A stretch of DNA of 64,000 nt from positions 521,230 to 585,229 of the forward strand of contig SKCR01006514.1 of assembly GCA_019454045.1 (NCBI GenBank), written 5' to 3'. The notes under the pieces are model-generated. The model was not told where the DNA came from, searched no databases, and saw only the letters and a program-made list of their open reading frames with translations. Below, piece by piece: positions 23,381 to 35,411 of this stretch; positions within the stretch are counted from its first letter, which is position 1; each line of letters starts with the position of its first letter. This DNA comes from Zanthoxylum bungeanum (taxonomy: Eukaryota > Streptophyta > Magnoliopsida > Sapindales > Rutaceae). The translations under genes were made by a program, and so were the position numbers.

Positions 23381-24052
23381 AATGGAAGTACATCAATATG
23401 ACTGGCATCACTCCGAAATAGAAGTATAACAGACTAATTGACATCTTTTCGGAATGAAAGTACACCATAGTGAATGACATCACTTCGAAATGAAAGTACA
23501 CCAGAGTTACTAACATCACTTCGGAAAAAAAAAAGTACACTCACTCCAGAATGGAATTACAATGGAGTGTCTGGCCTCACTCTGGAATGAAAGTATAATG
23601 AAATTACTGATATCACTCTGGAATGACTGATATCACTCTGGAATGAAAGGACACTGGAGTGACTGACATTACTCTAGAATGAAATTATACTGGATTGACT
23701 GGCATCACTCCAGAAAAAAGTATATCGAAGTGACTGACATCACTCCAGAATGGATGTACACCGGAATGATGATCACTTTGGAATGAAAGTACACCGGAGC
23801 GATTGACATTGCTCCAGAATGAAAGTACACCGCAGTGACTGGCATCACTCCGAAAAGAAAGTAAACCTCAGTGTCTGACATCACTCCGAAATGGAAGTAC
23901 ACCAGAGTGACTGACTTCACTCCGGAATGGAAAGTATACTGAAGTGACTGACACACTTCTGAAAGAAAATAAACCGCAGTGATTGACATCACTCCGCAAT
24001 GGAAGTATATCAGAATGATGATCACTTCGAAATGAAACTACACCCGAGTGAT
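23381..24052. repeat. 36-bp tandem array with a hairpin in each unit
   Basis: About 18 units. The consensus contains GACTGACATCACTCCGGAAT and GAAAGTACACCGGAGT. CACTCCGG and CCGGAGTG in adjacent positions form an 8-bp stem around a ~12-base loop. Since 36 is a multiple of three, long spurious frames (12-residue repeats) run through both strands. It ends about 500 bases upstream of the SOSS-B gene. Confidence 0.85.
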
Positions 24053-24590
24053 GATCTATGTGTTTATCTTGTCTACTTGTCAAGTTTGTACGGTTTCCTA
24101 CTAACCAAATAAATTCACCGTTGAGCGAAGTTATTCAAGAAGTGAATTTCTTATTTACCATGAAAAACAACCGTCAACAAATCTCATACCTCTTAAATCC
24201 ATTAAAGAGATTTTATTAACTAAAATAACTACCACATATATCGTATTGATAGTCTAAAGCCCAGCTCGATAAATATATTTTAAAAAATAATAGAGAGGTA
24301 GGCCACTAGGACTTTCTATAAAACAATTTTTTTTCCTTATCAAAATTTCATTTATGATATATCAGAAAGTGCGTGAAAATTACAACATACAACACAAAGA
24401 TTAAGGTACGCTCTCACTCTAATAATTCCTCTATGCCCAACTGTTTCTTTTTTCCCGCCCCAAATCGATGCAAACAAGTGGGACGCTTAGAACGGCTGCT
24501 CCTTAGATGTTTGTAGAAATGACTCAATGAAAAATAAAACTTGTAGCACTGTGTTTTTAGTTCCAGGTGGCGATCGACACAACTACTAGG
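24053..24590 (+). other. upstream region of the SOSS-B-like gene
   Basis: No separate gene seen. Just before the coding frame the sequence reads TGTTTTTAGTTCCAG (ending 24566), a good 3' splice site, so an upstream noncoding or short first exon is likely. I could not identify its donor or a TATA box with confidence. Confidence 0.45.
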
Positions 24591-25016
24591 ATGGACATGA
24601 TATCTCTCAAAGACATGTCACCGGCAGCTCAAAACAACATAAACACACAGTTCATAGTCGTAGACAAAATGAAAACAAACACAACGGAAGGGCAGAACAA
24701 GACCTGTTTGGCTCTCGTGGCTGACGAAACGGCGGCGGTTCACTTCCAGTTCTGGCACGAGGAGTGTGATGCCTTCGAGCCTGGTGATATTTTACGCTTG
24801 ACTAATGGCATATTTTCGTACAACAGAAGAAGCCTTTTGCTGAGAGCAGGCAAGCGAGGCAAAATTGAAAAAGTTGGAGAATTCACAATGGCATTTGTGG
24901 AGACACCAAACATGAGTGAGATTCATTGGATTCCTGATCCCAGTAGTTCTTCTAACAAGTATATGCAGGAATCTGTTATTTCTTCACATTCCTGCATTTT
25001 CCCTCCAATGACTTGA
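24591..25016 (+). CDS. SOSS complex subunit B-like OB-fold ssDNA-binding protein
   Basis: Family of hSSB1/NABP2: a single OB fold that binds single-stranded DNA in the SOSS complex at double-strand breaks, in the nucleus. From ATG 24591 it is 141 residues, close to the short plant forms. The OB fold covers about residues 10-110, with NINTQFIVVDK, KTCLALVADETAAVHFQFW, FEPGDILRLTNGIFSYNRRS and LLLRAGKRGKIEKVGEF. A conserved tail follows (AFVETPNMSEIHWIPDP, then SHSCIFPP before the stop). Another in-frame ATG lies at 24597. The frame is open upstream to 24567, next to a likely splice acceptor, so the first exon may lie further 5'. There is no intron inside the domain, which could mean a retrocopy or a naturally compact gene; I cannot tell. 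It converges with BSL1. Confidence 0.9.
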   Translation: MDMISLKDMSPAAQNNINTQFIVVDKMKTNTTEGQNKTCLALVADETAAVHFQFWHEECDAFEPGDILRLTNGIFSYNRRSLLLRAGKRGKIEKVGEFTMAFVETPNMSEIHWIPDPSSSSNKYMQESVISSHSCIFPPMT

Positions 25017-25641
25017 CTTAGACTAGCCGTTTCCATGAATTCTTGTAAATTTAAAGGCAACAGTTTGATTGTATTTTGATTTCAATTACTATGAATCAAT
25101 AATCAACATAGATTTAGTTTCATCAAGAAACAAGCCCCATTTAAAAAAAAAACATCGAAATCTTCCCTAGACCTTACTTGCAGCAGGGCAACCTTTAAGA
25201 AACAAGCACATACGTACAAGTCTAAGAAGAGAAATATGAAGCAGACCCAACTACTGTGAAAATCATAATCGTAAGTAGTAACACGTTATAATTTATAAAG
25301 AACTTCAAAGAATCTATCATATGCATTTATGTTATAACACAAAGGTTGAATTGAATAACTGACCTTGTTATATATATTCTCTGTTGATTTTGAGATGCAG
25401 AAAATATTCTCGCCTTCACACTAAATTTTACATATATTACACTCCCTGATTTAAAGCTAAAATCTATGTGTACACGCGCTGCTGTCTTCTGCCACTTGTA
25501 TACTGACGAATACAACATGAGCACCTTGTTTGTATAAGGTGGCTGGTATTCCGCCAGACGTTTTGAGTTTCGACAGACTGATGATGAAGCTAGTCTTGAA
25601 GTCCTGTGATGCTGTAACTTACCAAAATCAGTCCGCTAACT
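25017..25641. other. 3' flanks of SOSS-B-like gene (+) and BSL1 (-)
   Basis: Convergent intergenic space that should hold both 3' UTRs. AATAAT/AATCAATAAT stretches near 25095 could serve plus-strand polyadenylation. No other gene seen. Confidence 0.45.
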
Positions 25642-28600
25642 TCATATGTATGCAAGTGAGTTCCGGTCAAGGTCAGGCTGTGGGCGACCACGTGTAGGAG
25701 TTGGCGGTCTTTGAATATTGAGTTCCTGCAAGGAAACAAATACAAATACAAATCCATTTATAATTTTCGGATGAGTGAAATTAATCCACATAAAAAAAAT
25801 GCAAAGGTCCAACATAAAGTTCATATATTTCTACCTGCATCCACATGTCATCTATGACACGTTCTGGAGATGTCTCAGGTGACTGAAGGGGAGGCGGCAA
25901 AGGATGAATTAACTTTGGAACCACAACCAATCCCCTGCCAACCACCAATATAGCTCCAGCATTGTTTGCCGTCCCTGGATGCATAAATCTTATAAATTAG
26001 GCTGCAAAAGCTAGCATAGCAAAAGGAGAAAGCCCAGGCGATTTTGCTTACCACAATAGTTGGTTGCAGAAAAGAGAGTAATTAATTGCCCCTGAGCAAA
26101 CCGCTCAAATCCATCCATTACACACTCATGAGCCCTTATGATAAGCTGTAATTTGTTTCTCTTACAGAAGTCTGTGACTCGGTCAGGCTGCAAAAGGTCC
26201 AGAGTCCAATGAATAAGCAATTTAAATACAGAAATGACTATAGAAAGCATCATGAATAATGGCTCATTGATAAAGCAAGTACTAACAGTAAATTAACAAG
26301 ATAATTGAAATTTCCAAATATTTAAAACAGGTAAACACTGGCATCTTTGAAAATTTCCATAAAGCATTATACAAGCAGATCAAAACTAAACTTTACATAA
26401 ATGGACGCAAAAGACAATAAAGTTCGATAGTAGTCAGCTCATTGAATGGGCCCATCTATGGTATCCAAGGGTATCAAACTTAGGTACAAACATGATACTT
26501 TGACCATTAAACATGCAAACTCTAAAGTAGTTTCATGTTTTCAAAAGTTTCATGTGTATTGGTAGAGTTTACATGTTTAATGGTTTGAGTTGCATATTCA
26601 ATGGTCAAAATAGCATGTTTGTACCCAAGGGTATTTGATATGGATACCATAGTAGTGGCCTTGTTTTGAACATTTTGTTTTATATTTGGCATGTGTACGA
26701 ATGCATGCTACATAATCCACACTTCATGTCAATTATTGCTTCAAGTAATAGCTGGAAAATTTTATACATGTAAAAACTTTGACAAACAAATAGATAAATT
26801 CAACTTGTATTTAATGAACAACCTCCCTTACCCCAAAAGTGACAAGACCAGGCCCTCTTGCATTTGGTCTCAAACCTTCTATGCTGTCGTTTTCTGTAGG
26901 ATCAGACCTATATATATACAGTGATTTTAACGACAAAATAATGTAAACAATCATTGACCTTAAATTGGTAGAGAAATTTAAAAGAAACATACCATAGAAG
27001 GTCCATCAAAATTAAAGATCCAGCATCCATGGTTATGGGCCTTTCGAGCTTCTCTATTTGCTCCACTGAATGTATTGATCTCCCTATGCCACCATGCATA
27101 CATATGATTTTCTTCTCAATAAGGGCAGCAAGAGGAAGACAGTTGAATAGTTGATTGAACCGTGTCCATGCCCATATTCCATCATTCTCCCCCTGTAAAT
27201 AAATGTTTCATTAGTAAATTCTGACTTTCATGGGAAAAAGAAGCAGAATTAACATAAGAATATTCGTCCAAACCATTCTCTCGATGCATTCAAGACGAAA
27301 ACCAAATAGCGCATTTATGTCAGCAGCCTCATGGTTTCCACGTATCAAGTGAACATTCTCAGGGTACTCAATCTAGAAATCCATTACAAATCAAGAAGTC
27401 AAATAAGAAATGGTTCAGAATTATAATTCATATCATACTTCGGGTGAGTCAAAGGGAGGAAGCTTGCCTTAAGAGCAAGAAGCAAAGTAATAGTCTCCAA
27501 GCTGTGCTGCCCACGATCAACATAATCTCCCAAAAACAAATAGTCGATATAACTGAAACAAAAAATAGACTGGCTGGTGAAACAACCTGCAAGCTAGTTA
27601 TTGTGAGAGGTCTTGATGTCAAACTTACGTAATGTCTCCTGCAGTGGAAGGAAATCCATATTCATCGAATAGCCGCATTAAGTCACCAAACTGTCCGTGA
27701 AGATCGCCAAAGACTTTAACAGGAGCTCTCAACTGAAGAACCGTTGGTTCCTGCATAAAAATCTGCTCAGCTGCATAGCAGAGCTCACCCACTTCATATG
27801 AATCCAAGAAAAACCTCCTATTTGCTGGAGCTTTCCAGTTTCGAGGCCTAAGCAATGTAGAAATAATCTGCAAGAACACATAGTTGTAAATTACCCAGTA
27901 TATCTACCAGAAGGCATACACAATTTTGGTAACACAATATCTAAGCTATGTAGAAATAATCTGCAAGAACATATGATAGTAAATTACCCAGTATAACTAC
28001 CAGAAAATTCTCATAGTTTTGGTAACTACCAGAAAATTCTCATAGTTTTGGGTAGCATAATGCTTGATAGTAAATTACCCAGTTTACACAAAACACTCAT
28101 AGTTTTGGTAACACTTGCCTTTTTATGCAAGCCCTGAGGAGATTTCTGCCTGGCGAACTTTTTGGTTGGATATGATAGGTCATTATTCAATGGAATCATT
28201 CGTCTGCTCTCATTTTCAAAATGCTCTAATGACAACTGCCGTACCATCCCACCCAGGTTCCCAACAGCCTCTTTAGCAACCACAACCTGTGACAACAAAA
28301 CACTGTGATTCTGCAGTCCAGCAACTCATAAAACTATCAGGACACATGATGATTGTACAAAGGACATACAGCTCTAGGATGAAGGCGAACATCTGCCTCA
28401 CTGTCACCTCCATCTGAAGGAGCAGCTTGGGAATTATCATCGGAAACAGATGTTTCTTCAGTAGGAACAGAAGATGCTGCCTGTGCAGCTTGCCAAACAG
28501 CGCAAGCTGCTTCTGCTTCAGCAGCAGAAGCCTCCCTCAGTTTCTCCATTGAATTTCTGTCCATGCTGCCATAGTTAAATACGCATTACTGACTTATGGG

Positions 28601-31600
28601 AAAAAAGCCACTGTTCTAAAACGCGCCGCCTAGGCGGCGCGTATAGGCTCGGCGGCCTATGGCCGCCGCGCCTGGCCCCAAATCGTTGGGGCCAGGCGCT
28701 CGCCGGAATGGGCGGCATTTTCTGCCCATTCCGGCAAATTTTGGCCGCGAATTCGTCGGTCAACGTCCGTTGACCGCCGTTGACCGACTCAGAATTCAAA
28801 ATTGATGATGTTTTCCGGTCGGATTTTACACCCTAATCTTATCCCTACCCTTAATTTTACAAAACAAACTCTCTAACTCATCAATTTTAAAAATCCCCAA
28901 TTTGATGCATAAACCCTAATTTTAAAAAACCATAATTTCTTCAATTTTTGTTAGTTTCTCATGAAATTGACCTCTATAAGTCTTACCCATTGCTCAAACA
29001 ACATTTTCCTATGATTAATTGTCAAAATCACTCCAAATCTTAACCTAATTATGAAAATTCTCTATTTCCGATTAGTTTCCTAGGCCCCGCCTAGGCCCCG
29101 CGTAGGCGCCCTAGGCGCTAGGCGCTGGGTCGCCGCCCGACTAGCGCCTAGCGCGTTTTAGAACACTGAAAAAAGCTGAGTCAAAATATGTGTGTTAAGA
29201 AAGAAAGAGTCGTGAAATAAAACCTCGGGCCCCCGGATGGAGTATCTGGTCCTTCTGAAGTTGGTGTAGCCACATAACTTAAATTAGATTGATCAACTTT
29301 GGAACCAGTAATGGTTGGAGCTCTCTCAGACGTTAATACAGGAGAATTAACGTCAGACTGAAATGGAGAATTTTCTGCAACCAAAAAGTCCTCTAGCACA
29401 ACATCTGCACAGAAAGAAGCAATTATGTCATGAAACATGATAAAAGGAAAAAAAATTGATAAATTGCATTAAAGACTATAAATGGTAAGACCAAGTAACT
29501 GCAATAGAACATAAAATCAAAAGAGGGCTGTATTATCATCATGGAAGTTCCAATATGTCAATGTTGGTGACGAAAAGAAAATGGATCAGGATGTTGTGAA
29601 TCTTTTTTTTCCAATTTAAGTTCCTCCAGAACACTGATATGTGCATGCAGATAAGCACACATTTCCGTTTACTTTTTCATGATTCGAAGTCAAGAAATTA
29701 TGATTTACTTCACCACTTTAAAGTAGAAAGGCTCTTTAAGTGTTGAAAGTGACACAACCCTTCATTGATCTAAACTTTTATTACATGTATATGTTGGAGA
29801 TCTTTAAACTCAAATTTTTTACTTAAAACTGTGACATGTGCAACCTAATGGTGAAGATTTGAGTCAAAAAGTAGTACTTAATATTATTGTCAATTCATCC
29901 ACTACCTACTGTTGGATTTATTGAAATCAATGAACAATTAAGAATTGGATCACAATTTTAAGTCAAAAATTTAAACTCCGCGTGTGTGTATATAAGACCA
30001 CTCAAAGCATGCTGAACCCCCAGGTCACAGTTGCAGCAGTCAACTGTCAAAGATCCACAAGATTTCTGCATCAAGTTTATACTATTCATCTATTTCTTTC
30101 GGAGATGTCTAGAGATATAGTACTTTTAGAAGAGAAAATATTGTGACTTGAAACTACCTAATAAGAGGGGTAATAATAGTTGAACGCTAAATCATAAAAC
30201 CTATCTATACTTTGGTACGAATTCTACTACTTGAAAAAATATGTGTTGATTAGTGCAATCACAATTGTTGCTTCCCAAAATCTAAATTCAGTATAGTCTT
30301 GAAATTTCCAATTCAGATTTTATAACCTTTACCTCCTCTGAGGCCACCATGAATATATATGCGAACACCAACAGATGCAGATGCATGACGACACCGACGC
30401 ATAAGTTCCAAAGAAGGATCATGTTCAGCTTGACCCTTGCTCGTACGTGAGGAAGTCACGAGTCCATTTCTGTCCAACCAAACTCCGGCAGCAGTGTCCA
30501 ACACTAACAAAACAAATATAACAGTAAAGAAGACCAAAGAAGATTAGGTTGCAGTTTCATTCCATGATAACAGACAAAGAAAAAGCAAAAGTTTACCAGC
30601 AACGACAGCTTCGCCTTCTATTGCGCGTCCTCCTCTTAAAGCACCTCCAGTAACATGCAATCGTGCACCAACAAAAACCTAATAGCAAGCAATATCAGGT
30701 TTTAATGATAACGATCAAAGGAAAGATCTAACTCGTTATGGTGACAGAAATATGCTAATAACACTACTATCTTCCCAAAATCCCATTGACTGCTTTCAAA
30801 CGATAATGCACTGAATGAGGAATTTTACACTAAATTTGACAGCAACAATTTAATAACTATGGCCTCCAGGATATATCCCTAACTTACTGCAGCATGTTGA
30901 TATCTTGGCGAAGGAGCCACACCAGGTGCTAAAGTCCACTCCCATTGACCATTCCTATGCAAGAGCAGCCCATAAGCATCTGCTATTGGCTGTGGATAAA
31001 CACACACAATCAATGAACACGAAAGAAAGCATCTTGATGTAAAACATGAAATGAAAATAGAATACAGAATAGAAAGATTGCCTATCAGTATTAGAATTCT
31101 GACTCTTGGATATCAGTATTGCATGTAATAACCATATAACACCATTTTTTTCATTTGATTGTGTGAACCTACAGATATGTTTTGTGTTCACATAAATGTT
31201 ACGCTTTCCTTTCAATCAGGCATGCATGATTCATGACAAAATTTGAACCATAAATGTCATAGGTATGGAAATGTCAATTGGCAGCTTTATTTGTCCACGA
31301 AAAGAAATCCACCATACCGCACCAGAGGCGTCCCTTCCACCGCAAAGCAAAAACATGCCATCTGAGCGAGCACTAACTGTAGCATACCTGTAAAGAAATG
31401 TTGTAAGATCTTAGAATGAAGATTGTTAAAAATCGAAAGGAATTATAATTTTTGAAAGTCTCTTTGGCACTTACATTCTAGCAGAGGGTCTATCACCTTC
31501 TGGGTTCAACCTCTGCCAGACATATGGTTTCTGGGCAGTATCGAAAGCCCAAGCATCAGATAGAACTCTTTTCCCTGTAAACAAAGAATGATCAAATGCA

Positions 31601-33915
31601 CAACTATCAGGATAACTAATCAACAAACATTTTTCTAGCTAGATTACATCAATTACTCCTTAGTTATGATTGAGATGCACATATAGAGATCAACAAATAA
31701 GACATTGATGGACGCCCCACTTTATTGATACATAATAAATTCTAAGAAAAGAGAAAAAGACAGAATGTTGCCCTTAAGTCCAACAAATCTTACACTACAA
31801 AACTTCCAAATGAAACCTAGTCAGATATGCCAAAAAGAAGCTCTGAATGCTAGCAGCCTTGTATAACTAAAAAAAATGAAGATAATCACTTAGAAACAAT
31901 GAAATTTCACAAAAATTTCTCCTAACATCACATTACTGATGATGGTTTCAAGCAATGCTAGATGATTAAAATGAAATACGGGGATGGAAAAAAAAAGTGT
32001 CAGGAAAAATGTCTTACCATCATTGCCACTGACAGTGACAAGATATCTTTGACTGACCAAATCCATTACATGGCCGTAGCGAGGCCCTGGACCCTGTCCT
32101 TGTACCACCACCCTAGACTCACATTAATTTAAAAATAAAATAAAATAAAGAAACAATCAGATAACAAAACCCAAAAAGCAAGTAAATAAAATAAAGGGAA
32201 AATTAATTTACCAGAAACTCACCTGTGCCACTTGAATTTGTCATTGGTCAAATCAAGCACGTAAAGATCATCAGTTGAATGCCCAGCAGGACCTATGCCA
32301 CCCTAACCATTTACACCAATCATCCATAAAACTCTTAAAGCATCATCATCATCGAACAATCTATTACAATGATTTGGTTACTGTGTTCTTACAAGGGACT
32401 ATGAACAAACAGTAAAACTATTACACGATTGTTACAATAAAATAAAGGAAACAAAAATAATGAAAATAACACAGGCAGCGACAGGAACGGTTCAGCAATG
32501 CAATATCGAACAGCAATAAGAAAGGACTGCGGCACGAAAAAGAGAGAATTCTGAGGCTTGTTGATGCGGCAACAATCTCCTTAAAACAAATTCGTCCCCT
32601 ACCGAATGGTGCAATATAACGTGAGACGTTTGTTTCCCAGGATGCAACGGAAAAAACAAAACGAGAATGGGCACCACCAAAATCGCCTTCAACGAACTCT
32701 AAGAAGTGACTGAACTCTTTTAAAAAAAAACAGCAAAGAAATATTTTGGTTTTTCTCTCTTCGAAAAAAAACGAATACACTGCCACGGTTAAAAGAAAAA
32801 ATAACATGCCAATTCCATTAAGTTAGTGGGAGGCTTTCCACATGATGTAACCACTTAGTTAATTAATGGAATTAATTTAACGGTTATGGAACTTCAAAAG
32901 GCTTGGAAAAAAATAAAGAGACTTGCAAAAATTGGCTGGGCCGGGCCCGCACAATTTGGTCCGGCATTCGTATACGCAGGACGTGCGGGTGCACACGAGT
33001 CAGCCCTGTTCGGATTTTGATTTGCACCCCCCTGCCATCGCACGTAGAGAGAGCATCTATCCTTATAACTCTTACCCATCTACATATGAGCAATCATATA
33101 TAAGCACATAATTTCCCTTTATTAGATTTCCTATGTGGGACAAGCTAATATCTCTTTATTTTCCAACACCAATTGGTGAACTTTGAGCAACAATTTCTCA
33201 TTCACCCAAGCACCATTTTAAGCATATGAATATATCATTCTAAACTACTCACGGAGGAGTATCCGAATCACTCAAAAACAACCACTAACACGAAGTGGAT
33301 CATGCTTAAAATTATGCCACAAAATTCTTACTAAGAGCATTTTCCAACAAAATCTTGCAACAAGCATAAATAAAATTTCCATTGATTACCTGAAAAACCA
33401 CCATGGAACCAACAGCGGCAGCTGCATGCGCAGCCCTAGGAGACGGTGGTTCACCAGCAGGTCTAATTCTGCACACACCAGCTGAAATGTAAATAAAAAA
33501 ACGCAACTGAATACACCAAAATTCAAACTGTGTTAAGTAAATTTCAACAAACCTGGTCCATTTTCTAGTGAGAACATCATATGAATGAACCCAATTCGTC
33601 ACTCCAGCTAATCCTGCAACAAAATTAACCAACTTTTTTTTGTTCATTACGAACACATAAAACTGCAGGAAGATAGAAATAGAATAATTAAGAGAAAAAA
33701 GGAATGTAACTGATGCCGGGAGCGGATGACGAGGCGCCGCCCTCAATAGCAGTGGCGCCGCCGAAGAGGATGAGACGAGGACCGGTGGTCTTGGTGGCGG
33801 CAACGGCAGTGAGTGTGTGACTGCATCGTGGACCAGGCGCATCCTCGTCCGTGTCCCAATACGTCTCCAAGATCCGATAAGTCGGAGCCGGGTGAAGCCA
33901 CGGCTTCGAGTTCAT
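25642..33915 (-). CDS. BSL1: BSL1-type Kelch-repeat serine/threonine phosphatase, 21 exons
   Basis: Plant BSU1-family phosphatase of brassinosteroid signalling. Exons (high to low): 33711-33915, 33553-33613, 33390-33468, 32223-32302, 32018-32112, 31475-31574, 31318-31387, 30888-30989, 30597-30678, 30333-30503, 29224-29404, 28370-28565, 28119-28286, 27629-27867, 27468-27552, 27274-27372, 26993-27192, 26832-26907, 26052-26187, 25835-25974, 25642-25725. They join in frame to 883 codons including the stop (882 aa; Arabidopsis BSL1 is about 881). Exons 1-10 carry the Kelch propeller ([26 protein letters not shown]). Exons 11-13 form a Ser/Ala-rich linker with [10 protein letters not shown]. Exons 14-20 carry the PPP motifs GDLHGQ, GDYVDRG, GNHEAAD, HGGIGRS and [11 protein letters not shown]. 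The start [11 protein letters not shown] and the end PTPTRGRPQ point to BSL1 rather than BSL2/3. Introns 13 and 15 use GC donors. Confidence 0.93.
26456..26652. mobile_element. foldback MITE in BSL1 intron 18
   Basis: Ends are CTATGGTATCC and GGATACCATAG, and about 80 bases on each side pair (GGTACAAACATG, TTTGACCATT, AACATG-AAACTCTA). A ~200-bp terminal-inverted-repeat element without coding capacity. A target duplication is not clear, so the superfamily is open. Confidence 0.75.
27845..28110. repeat. local duplications in BSL1 intron 13 including a copied 3' splice site
   Basis: TGTAGAAATAATCTGCAAGA at the exon 14 acceptor (27857-27877) is repeated at about 27950-27969. AAATTACCCAGTATA and TACCAGAAAATTCTCATAG also recur two or three times up to 28110. 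The extra copy of the exon-14 start gives a decoy acceptor about 95 bases upstream in the transcript. Confidence 0.78.
28609..29168. mobile_element. non-autonomous hAT in BSL1 intron 11, perfect 8-bp target duplication
   Basis: Begins CACTGTTCTAAAACGCG and ends CGCGTTTTAGAACACTG (inverted, one mismatch at the third base), flanked on both sides by AAAAAAGC (28601-28608, 29169-29176). The subterminal parts are very GC-rich with repeated GCCTAGGCG-type palindromes, while the core is AT-rich. No transposase. It separates BSL1 exons 11 and 12 without touching splice sites. Confidence 0.88.
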
Positions 33916-34273
33916 CGAGTCACTAAAATTCAATTATATTTTACCAAAAAAAAAAAAGCAATATGTAAGCGCTAGCTAGGGGTAGGCCGTAGTGGTGGGA
34001 GGGGCAATTCAGGGAAGAGCTAATTATAACGAAATTAAAAAAAGAGATAGGGATGTATGTAGAATGTAGAATGAATAAATGTCAAACTGTACACAGTGTT
34101 ACCTGATGGTGCCAGCTTTGGATCGGCTCTCGCGGCTGCTGCTTTTTAGCAATGCGTGTCGTGTGGGTCATTTGTCAAAAGGGCATTTTCGAGAATGAGG
34201 AAATAAAATATTTAAAAAAAAAAAAATGATGATGGTGTGTTTTTAAAAAACAAAAACAAAAAAAAAAATCAAT

Positions 34274-34401
34274 ACACTCATACACACTTTTAAGTAAAAG
34301 TTTTACAAACTATCTCACTGTAGTTACATTAATCTACAGTAAATCACTGTAACTACAGTGATAGAGTTAGTAAAATTTTAAGTAAAAATATATGTGAGTG
34401 T
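34274..34401. mobile_element. small foldback (MITE-like) element
   Basis: Left arm ACACTCATACACACTTTTAA through CACTGTAGTTAC pairs with the right arm GTAACTACAGTG through ATATGTGAGTGT. The arms are ~50 bases and the loop ~25 bases. Seen as an inverted repeat only; no target duplication proven. Confidence 0.7.
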
Positions 34402-35260
34402 TTTTAACTTTACACGGGAAACTTTTAACCAAATAGCTGCAGTTGGAGACTTGGAGTTGATGTTTAGGACTAGGTATCTACAGGGAGAAAATTTATATAA
34501 GATTATTTTTATATGATAATTTAATTAATAAATAATATATATTTGATGCATTTTGAAAATAATCAATCTAAATACAGAGAAAAAATAACTATAAATAATT
34601 GTCATTTATTGATTAGATTGTCTTATAATAACTGTTCATATATAAATTGTTCTCCAAAAATGCAGGCAATGGAATTTAATCAAAAAAATGGTACATAAAA
34701 ATAGTAATAATAAAGCTTTACATTTATTGCAGTGGTAATATGTTATTCATATTATTAGGAGTGTTAAAATATTTAAAAAATTCTCTAAATAAATAGTAAT
34801 GGTATTGACGTCTTGAAGTCGTCTAGTAAATTAAAAATCTTTCTAACAAGACAAGGTATATTAAGAAATGTATGAAGACTCAAAACCAATAAATACAACT
34901 ATACATGTTCATTCATTTAGTTGAACTTTTATAATAAAAAATAAGATAATGTGGATTTAAGTATTAGGTGATATGTTTAATCTTGATAAGGATATAATTT
35001 ATAAATAAATGATTTTTATCTTTTCTTTTTAGAAAAAATTACTTCAAATGGTTATTAGCGAGTAGTATCATGTTACACATATTTTATTGTATAATATAAT
35101 TATTAGGAAAGTGGAAAAAAAATCTTCAATATAACGGTGGTGTCATGTCACTCATACACCAATTCTATAATATATTATTTTTCATGCTAAAATATTAAAT
35201 AAATTATAGGAAAATTATCATTATTACACTCAAATATTAGCTGATGTATGGAATTATCTA

Positions 35261-35411
35261 AAAACTTTAAATATATTCAGTTTTAACATTTCAATTAGTA
35301 TATTAATCTATACTTTTTAGGTGTAAAATAATTTACACTAACTGAAACATTTTTTTTTATTGTAAATTGTATACTGATTGAAACTTTGGGTGTAAATATA
35401 TTTAAAGTTTT
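35261..35411. mobile_element. small inverted-repeat element
   Basis: Ends AAAACTTTAAATATATT and AATATATTTAAAGTTTT are perfect inverted repeats. Inside, GTGTAAA and AACTGAAAC-type stretches also pair imperfectly. No coding capacity. Superfamily unknown. Confidence 0.65.

Noticed and set aside
23310..24083. Minus-strand frames with 12-residue repeats
   Set aside because: By-product of the 36-bp array; no start context or homologous family.
24567..24590. GTG start for the SOSS-B-like protein
   Set aside because: The codon directly follows a good 3' splice site; a plant start at ATG 24591 or in an upstream exon is more likely.
28575..28799. 74-codon minus-strand frame in the BSL1 intron
   Set aside because: Lies within the GC-rich end of the hAT insertion; not a BSL1 exon and no family.
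32884..33111. Overlapping frames on both strands in BSL1 intron 3
   Set aside because: GC-rich intronic, probably transposon-derived sequence with no domain and no splice support.
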